This document shows, piece by piece, positions 16,104 through 19,970 of a DNA stretch of 19,970 bases. The translations under genes were made by a program, and so were the position numbers. Positions within the stretch are counted from its first letter, which is position 1. Each line of letters starts with the position of its first letter. This DNA comes from Bacteroidota bacterium. Its GTDB lineage: Bacteria > Bacteroidota > Bacteroidia > Cytophagales > Cyclobacteriaceae. The notes beneath the pieces are model-generated. The model saw only the letters and a program-made list of their open reading frames with translations, did no database searches and was not told where the DNA came from. The stretch is from positions 1 through 19,970 of the forward strand of contig JAEZBX010000291.1 in NCBI GenBank assembly GCA_023412765.1, read 5' to 3'.

Positions 16104-17753
16104 TCACAGCTTGGTGATCTTTTCACCCTGATGAATCATTAATTTCTGAACCTTACCGGTGTCATCGCGATGAAATTCAAGTCCGATCGGCATTGTTTTC
16201 AAGTAGAATTTCGTTTCTGATTCGCCGAATAACTCCTGATTAGGTTGACCAGGGCCGCGCGCAAATAGTTTTTTTCCTTCTTTTACTACAGTCAATATGA
16301 AAGATGGACCAACCTGGTATTCACCGGTATATTGTTCAAGTATTGTTTCAGCAACTTCGATTTCAGCTTTTTTTGGAAATGGCTTATCTGTTCTATTCCA
16401 AACATTGCGTTTGTCAAAACGAGCCACTGCAGTAGCAGAATATGATTTACCATCACTTGACTTTTTAAATTCCATTGTCGAAAAGAAGTCATCGTAAAAA
16501 TATTTTCCTTTTTCGTAAGGCTTAAGTTGTTTCCTGTTTCCATCAGGAAACTCAACAAAAACTTTCTCTGCATCATAATAAACATTCATCATATTGCCCT
16601 CATCATTCTCATATACACCCACGAAAGCGTCAGTCGATAATTTATCAAATGCTATCTCCTTATATTCGTAAGGTTGTCCGATGGTTGCCGCCGCCAGCTT
16701 CGCCGAAACAAACTCGGGACTCTCGGCTGTTGAGTTCGAGAAAACCGCTACAAAAACGTCCCTGGATGGTATGTATATCGAACTTGTTAAAAACCCATCA
16801 ATTCCACCGCCGTGCTCGACCGTTGGATGACCTTGAATATTTAAAAAGAACCACCCATAACCATAGTCTGTCTCCTTTCCATCACTCAACTTATGACGTT
16901 TGAAAGCCGTTTCAAGTGTGCTTTTTGAAACCATCTTGTACTCCAACAAAGCCCTGTTCCATTTATAAAGGTCACCCACCGTTGATATTATACCACCGGC
17001 TCCATGAGGTATGGTCATACTAATAAAACCTGCATTGACAATCTTGTCGCCTTGCTTCGCATAACCTGAAGCGCGATTTTTGATAATCTTAACATCATCG
17101 CCGAGAAAAGAACTTGTCATCCCACACGGCTTAAAAATATTTTCGTCGAGATATTGAGCGTAACTCATCCCAGAAACCTTTTCAACAATGTGGCCCAGCA
17201 AAATATAACCAGAATTTGAATAACTCCATTTTGAACCTGGCTCAAATTCAAGTGAATCATTTTTGAAAAATTCTATGATCTCGGTCGTACTAAGATCCTT
17301 GCGTTTAATGTCTCCAAAATTTTTCATCCCGGTAATATTTACTATTCCCGATGTATGAGTCAGCAAATGTTCAATCGTTATCTTCTCTCCACTGGCGGGG
17401 TAGCCTGCGACATGAGTGGTAATCGGGTCGTGCAATTGTAACTTTCCCTTCTCCATTAACTGGAGAATGCTGATCGCCGTAAACTGCTTCGTAATTGACC
17501 CGATTCTGAATAACATGTCAGTTTTCATTGGTACGTTAAGTTCCATGTCCGCCATACCGAAAGCTTTGTGATAAAGGATTTTTCCCCTTTCGGCGACAAG
17601 GGCAGCGCAGCCAGTTTCATTTGGCTTAAACTGTTCTGAAAGGAGTTTGTCGAACTCCATCGTTCGCGATGACGTTGATGAAGACTGTGCTGTGGCGAAA
17701 AAAGTCAGGAGAGACAACGAGAGACAGAAGAGGACCTGGAAATTTCTTTTCAT
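16104..17753 (-). CDS. serine hydrolase, beta-lactamase class C / penicillin-binding-protein family
   Basis: A 549-aa exported enzyme. After the signal peptide MKRNFQVLFCLSLSLLTFFATAQ comes the catalytic domain (~35-370) with all three motifs: S86-I-T-K89 in RIGSITKQF, Y178-S-N180 in WSYSNSGY, and H314-G-G in VEHGGGIDG. The C-terminal ~170 residues form a beta domain (VYENDEGNMMNVYYD, LEQYTGEYQVGPSF) like the lipocalin-type tail of many family members. Relatives are D-Ala-D-Ala peptidases, esterases or peptidases, and true beta-lactamase activity is not implied. ATG 17753 is chosen because it starts the signal peptide; the frame stays open upstream to 17888 with no signal-like sequence. Neighbours offer no functional clue. 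Confidence 0.9.
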   Translation of the reverse strand: MKRNFQVLFCLSLSLLTFFATAQSSSTSSRTMEFDKLLSEQFKPNETGCAALVAERGKILYHKAFGMADMELNVPMKTDMLFRIGSITKQFTAISILQLMEKGKLQLHDPITTHVAGYPASGEKITIEHLLTHTSGIVNITGMKNFGDIKRKDLSTTEIIEFFKNDSLEFEPGSKWSYSNSGYILLGHIVEKVSGMSYAQYLDENIFKPCGMTSSFLGDDVKIIKNRASGYAKQGDKIVNAGFISMTIPHGAGGIISTVGDLYKWNRALLEYKMVSKSTLETAFKRHKLSDGKETDYGYGWFFLNIQGHPTVEHGGGIDGFLTSSIYIPSRDVFVAVFSNSTAESPEFVSAKLAAATIGQPYEYKEIAFDKLSTDAFVGVYENDEGNMMNVYYDAEKVFVEFPDGNRKQLKPYEKGKYFYDDFFSTMEFKKSSDGKSYSATAVARFDKRNVWNRTDKPFPKKAEIEVAETILEQYTGEYQVGPSFILTVVKEGKKLFARGPGQPNQELFGESETKFYLKTMPIGLEFHRDDTGKVQKLMIHQGEKITKL

Positions 17754-17965
17754 TGTGTTAGAGTTTTGATGACAACATAACTTTTTGGATAGACAGTATC
17801 TTGATTTTCTGGTGGAGAAACAACTTTCTGGCGGATACAACCAATTATGTAATGCTTTCGCCAAGGTAATGCGATTCGTTTGGCCCATACGGAAGAAGAT
17901 AAAGATAACTTTCAGTAGCAGCCAAGCTTTATATCCTTAAATTCACCACATCTACATACATATAA

Positions 17966-19078
17966 ATGAGAGTACGCGGAAAGGACTATCGCACCATCTG
18001 GATTAACCACGATAATGATGAAGTTATTACCATTATTGATCAGCGATATCTACCTCATCGATTTGTCATTGAAGATATCCGCACGGTGAATGAGATGGTG
18101 CATGCTATAAAGGACATGCATGTACGAGGTGCCGGACTTATTGGGGCAGCGGCTGGCTATGGGATGTACCTGGCCACTATAGAGGCTGTTGGCAAGAATA
18201 GCTTTGATCATTTGGTTGACTCTGCGGCGGCATTGAAGGCAACCCGACCTACAGCTGTCAATCTGGAATGGGCAGTCAACAGACAATTAGAAGCCATAGC
18301 AAAGGGGGAAACAGCTTTCGAAAAAATTAACATTGCCCGGCAAATGGCAAATCTGATTGCCGATGAAGATGCTGAATACTGCAGGAAGATCGGCCTGCAT
18401 GGTGTGGAAGTTATTGAAGAAATCAGCAAGAAAAAGAAAGGAAAAGTTGTTAACATCTTAACCCATTGTAACGCAGGATGGCTTGCCTTTGTAGATTACG
18501 GTTCGGCTACTGCACCAATTTACGAAGCTTTGAAAAAAGGAATTGATCTGCATGTCTGGGTGGATGAAACGCGCCCCCGCATTCAGGGTGCGAGCCTGAC
18601 AGCGTGGGAGTTTGCTAATCAAGGTGTAGCACATACTGTTATAGTTGATAATGCCGGCGGCCATTTGATGCAGCACGGATTGGTTGATATGGTGATAACA
18701 GGGGCGGATAGAGTAACCGTTGCAGGCGATGCCGCCAACAAGATCGGAACCTATTTGAAAGCGCTTGCAGCAAAAGATAATGGAATCCCATTTTACGTCG
18801 CGCTCCCCTCCTCCACGTTCGATTGGGGTATTCATGATGGAGTCAGAGAAATCAACATTGAGGAACGTGACTCGGATGAAGTCAAATATATTTATGGCTT
18901 GTGCGAGAGTGAAATAAAAAAAGTTCTGATCACTCCGTCGGATAGTCCTGCGAGTAACTATGGATTCGATGTTACTCCTGCGAGGTTAATTACGGGACTT
19001 ATCACAGAACGAGGCATTTGTCGGGCGGATGAACAAGAAATTACCAAACTGTTTGCCGAAAAAGTCAAGCAACAATGA
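17966..19078 (+). CDS. mtnA: S-methyl-5-thioribose-1-phosphate isomerase
   Basis: A 370-aa cytoplasmic enzyme of the eIF2B-like isomerase family. It converts 5-methylthioribose 1-phosphate (or 5-deoxyribose 1-phosphate) to the ribulose 1-phosphate form. Visible marks are DMHVRGAGLIGAAAGYGMYL near residue 50, catalytic C168 in ILTHCNAGWLAF, VWVDETRPRIQGASLTAWE, catalytic D248 in ITGADRV, GDAANKIGTY and YVALPSSTFDW. Cys and Asp correspond to the pair described for Bacillus MtnA, and length fits the family. The start ATG has no Shine-Dalgarno sequence. It overlaps the following class II aldolase gene (ATGA), so the two products likely act in sequence. A ribose 2-keto isomerase role in another pathway is less likely given the complete motif set. 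Confidence 0.92.
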   Translation: MRVRGKDYRTIWINHDNDEVITIIDQRYLPHRFVIEDIRTVNEMVHAIKDMHVRGAGLIGAAAGYGMYLATIEAVGKNSFDHLVDSAAALKATRPTAVNLEWAVNRQLEAIAKGETAFEKINIARQMANLIADEDAEYCRKIGLHGVEVIEEISKKKKGKVVNILTHCNAGWLAFVDYGSATAPIYEALKKGIDLHVWVDETRPRIQGASLTAWEFANQGVAHTVIVDNAGGHLMQHGLVDMVITGADRVTVAGDAANKIGTYLKALAAKDNGIPFYVALPSSTFDWGIHDGVREINIEERDSDEVKYIYGLCESEIKKVLITPSDSPASNYGFDVTPARLITGLITERGICRADEQEITKLFAEKVKQQ

Positions 19079-19677
19079 GTGAAGATGGTGTCATAAAATT
19101 TAACTGCCAATGGACGAGAACTGCTCCTTTGGACGATGCATGGATCACCGAACTCAATGATTGGCGGAATAAATTGCGTAGCCTGAACCTAATTGGCGTG
19201 AAAGATGGTATCGGGTATGGGAACATCAGCGTCCGATATCGTGGAAATCAATTTATCATCTCCGGATCCGGAACAGGTAGTTTACAAAAACTTACCTCCG
19301 AGCACTATGCATTGGTGACTGATCATGATGTAAATAAAAACATGATCTGCTCGACCGGCTCAATCATAGCCTCATCCGAATCTCTCACGCACGCAATGGT
19401 TTATGCGCAAGCGCCAGACGTGAATGCGGTCGTACATGCCCATAACTTCAAGATTTGGGAAAATTTATTAGCTCGTTTCCCCTCAACTGCTAGCGGCATC
19501 GAGTATGGAACACCAGAAATGGCAAACGAAATCGCCCGGTTATTTAAGAAACAAGATCTTTCTCTGACCAAAAAATTTGCAATGGCCGGTCATTTCGAAG
19601 GAATTGTTTGCTTTGGCAGGAGCCTTATCGAGGCAGCCGAAATATTGCTGAGCGAGCTGGCTGAAGTTGTCGACTGA
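19075..19677 (+). CDS. class II aldolase/adducin family protein (deoxyribulose- or methylthioribulose-phosphate aldolase/dehydratase candidate)
   Basis: A 200-aa single-domain class II aldolase. The phosphate-binding G-Y-G-N-I-S-V-R motif follows DGIG near residue 45, ISGSGTGSL lies near 62, S-S-E102 supplies a candidate catalytic acid, and H121-A-H123 and H173 (in AGHFEG) supply the zinc site. Its ATG overlaps the mtnA stop by four bases, so both are surely co-translated. Class II members next to mtnA are either MtnB (methylthioribulose-1-phosphate dehydratase) or the Ald2 aldolase of the DHAP shunt, which cleaves 5-deoxyribulose 1-phosphate or methylthioribulose 1-phosphate to DHAP plus an aldehyde. 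No later MtnC/D-type salvage gene is present in the window, mildly favouring the aldolase. Sequence alone does not settle it. Confidence 0.8.
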   Translation: MSEDGVIKFNCQWTRTAPLDDAWITELNDWRNKLRSLNLIGVKDGIGYGNISVRYRGNQFIISGSGTGSLQKLTSEHYALVTDHDVNKNMICSTGSIIASSESLTHAMVYAQAPDVNAVVHAHNFKIWENLLARFPSTASGIEYGTPEMANEIARLFKKQDLSLTKKFAMAGHFEGIVCFGRSLIEAAEILLSELAEVVD

Positions 19678-19755
19678 TTAGCCACGAACGTCGTTTTTTA
19701 ACGCCCCTAAATGCTTATGATGTCCTCACTCTTCTTGACTATCCGATGATAATTT

Positions 19756-19778
19756 TTATTTAGAAATTTTCTAAATAA
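19756..19778. promoter_or_regulatory. palindromic operator, box 1 of second receptor gene
   Basis: TTATTTAGAA - ATT - TTCTAAATAA: both 10-bp arms are perfectly complementary, the best of the four boxes. It abuts the putative -33 element at 19779. Confidence 0.75.
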
Positions 19779-19810
19779 GTTGCAAAGACGCCAAGTTCCA
19801 GTTAGAATTG
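19779..19810 (+). promoter_or_regulatory. putative promoter of second TonB receptor gene
   Basis: GTTG (19779-19782), 20 nt, TAGAATTG (19803-19810): one mismatch each to TTTG and TAnnTTTG, with the same spacing and the same flanking operators as the promoter at 7163-7194. Confidence 0.5.
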
Positions 19811-19814
19811 CGCA

Positions 19815-19837
19815 TTATTTAGAACAATTCTAAACAT
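19815..19837. promoter_or_regulatory. palindromic operator, box 2 of second receptor gene, overlapping its start codon
   Basis: TTATTTAGAA - CAA - TTCTAAACAT: the inner 7 bp of each arm are perfectly complementary. The last two bases are the A and T of the ATG at 19836. The predicted transcription start also lies inside it, which implies a very short leader. Confidence 0.7.
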
Positions 19838-19970
19838 GAAACGCACAATTTTCTTTGTTTTTAGCTTTTTGGCAACATTCGCAGTACTTGGCCAAAGTAC
19901 CGGATCCATCGAAGGAACAATCCAGACTTCTGATGGCAATCCTGCTGAATATGTAAATATTCAAGTCGAA
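19836..19970 (+). CDS. TonB-dependent receptor, N-terminal part (3' truncated by window edge)
   Basis: The frame opens at ATG 19836 and runs to the window end without a stop (45 residues). It starts with a signal peptide (MKRTIFFVFSFLATFAVLGQ) and continues STGSIEGTIQTSDGNPAEYV, the beginning of a carboxypeptidase-like regulatory domain. This aligns with TGSIRGTIQSTQRQPVEFAN at the same place in the receptor at 7234, including G-S-I-x-G-T-I-Q. The shared promoter layout supports a second iron-regulated outer-membrane receptor. Plug and barrel lie beyond the window, so the siderophore subgroup is inferred. Confidence 0.8.
   Translation, partial: MKRTIFFVFSFLATFAVLGQSTGSIEGTIQTSDGNPAEYVNIQVE

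Noticed and set aside
19684..19699. Intrinsic terminator after the class II aldolase gene
   Set aside because: ACGA/TCGT gives only a 4-bp stem before the T-run; too weak to list as a feature.

Overview
The window looks like a chromosomal segment of a Bacteroidota bacterium, most likely of the order Cytophagales. The support is indirect: two TonB-dependent receptors with an N-terminal carboxypeptidase-like regulatory domain, a MacB/FtsX-type permease of the kind heavily expanded in that order, weak or absent Shine-Dalgarno sequences, and promoter elements resembling the Bacteroidota -33/-7 type. There are no rRNA, tRNA, CRISPR, phage or transposase genes. Nearly all of the sequence is assigned to genes.

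Layout. (1) 1-1659, + strand: the 3' end of one amidohydrolase gene followed by a complete, exported tandem paralogue. (2) 1660-1978: convergent intergenic region with short perfect hairpins. (3) 5754-1979, - strand: a three-gene run encoding an exported CBM9-like sugar-binding protein, a Tat-signal SelA-like PLP enzyme and a PQQ-propeller/cytochrome c dehydrogenase. With the amidohydrolases this looks like an envelope-located catabolic cluster of unknown substrate. (4) 5755-6168: non-coding, with a ~145-bp imperfect palindrome. (5) 7022-6169, - strand: DUF6152 and DUF6644 genes with overlapping stop and start codons. (6) 7234-11265, + strand: an iron-uptake operon (siderophore-type TonB receptor, PepSY transmembrane reductase-like protein, 79-aa membrane protein). 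(7) 11432-13246, + strand: a fused ABC exporter. (8) 15808-13436 and 17753-16104, - strand: an FtsX/MacB-type permease and a class C beta-lactamase-family serine hydrolase. (9) 17966-19677, + strand: mtnA and a class II aldolase with overlapping codons, suggestive of 5-deoxypentose / methylthioribose phosphate salvage. (10) 19836 to the end: the start of a second TonB-dependent receptor.

The two strongest non-coding signals are these. First, both TonB receptor genes are preceded by two copies of the same 23-bp palindrome (arms TTATTTAGAA / TTCTAAATAA, 3-bp centre). The copies bracket a putative promoter with the same 20-nt spacing in both places, which reads as a shared metal-dependent (DtxR/IdeR-like) repressor system. 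Second, three arrays of 8-bp tandem repeats each begin at, or within one base of, a stop codon, and two of them form a long inverted repeat between convergent genes.

All identities come from reading the translations. No database search was possible.
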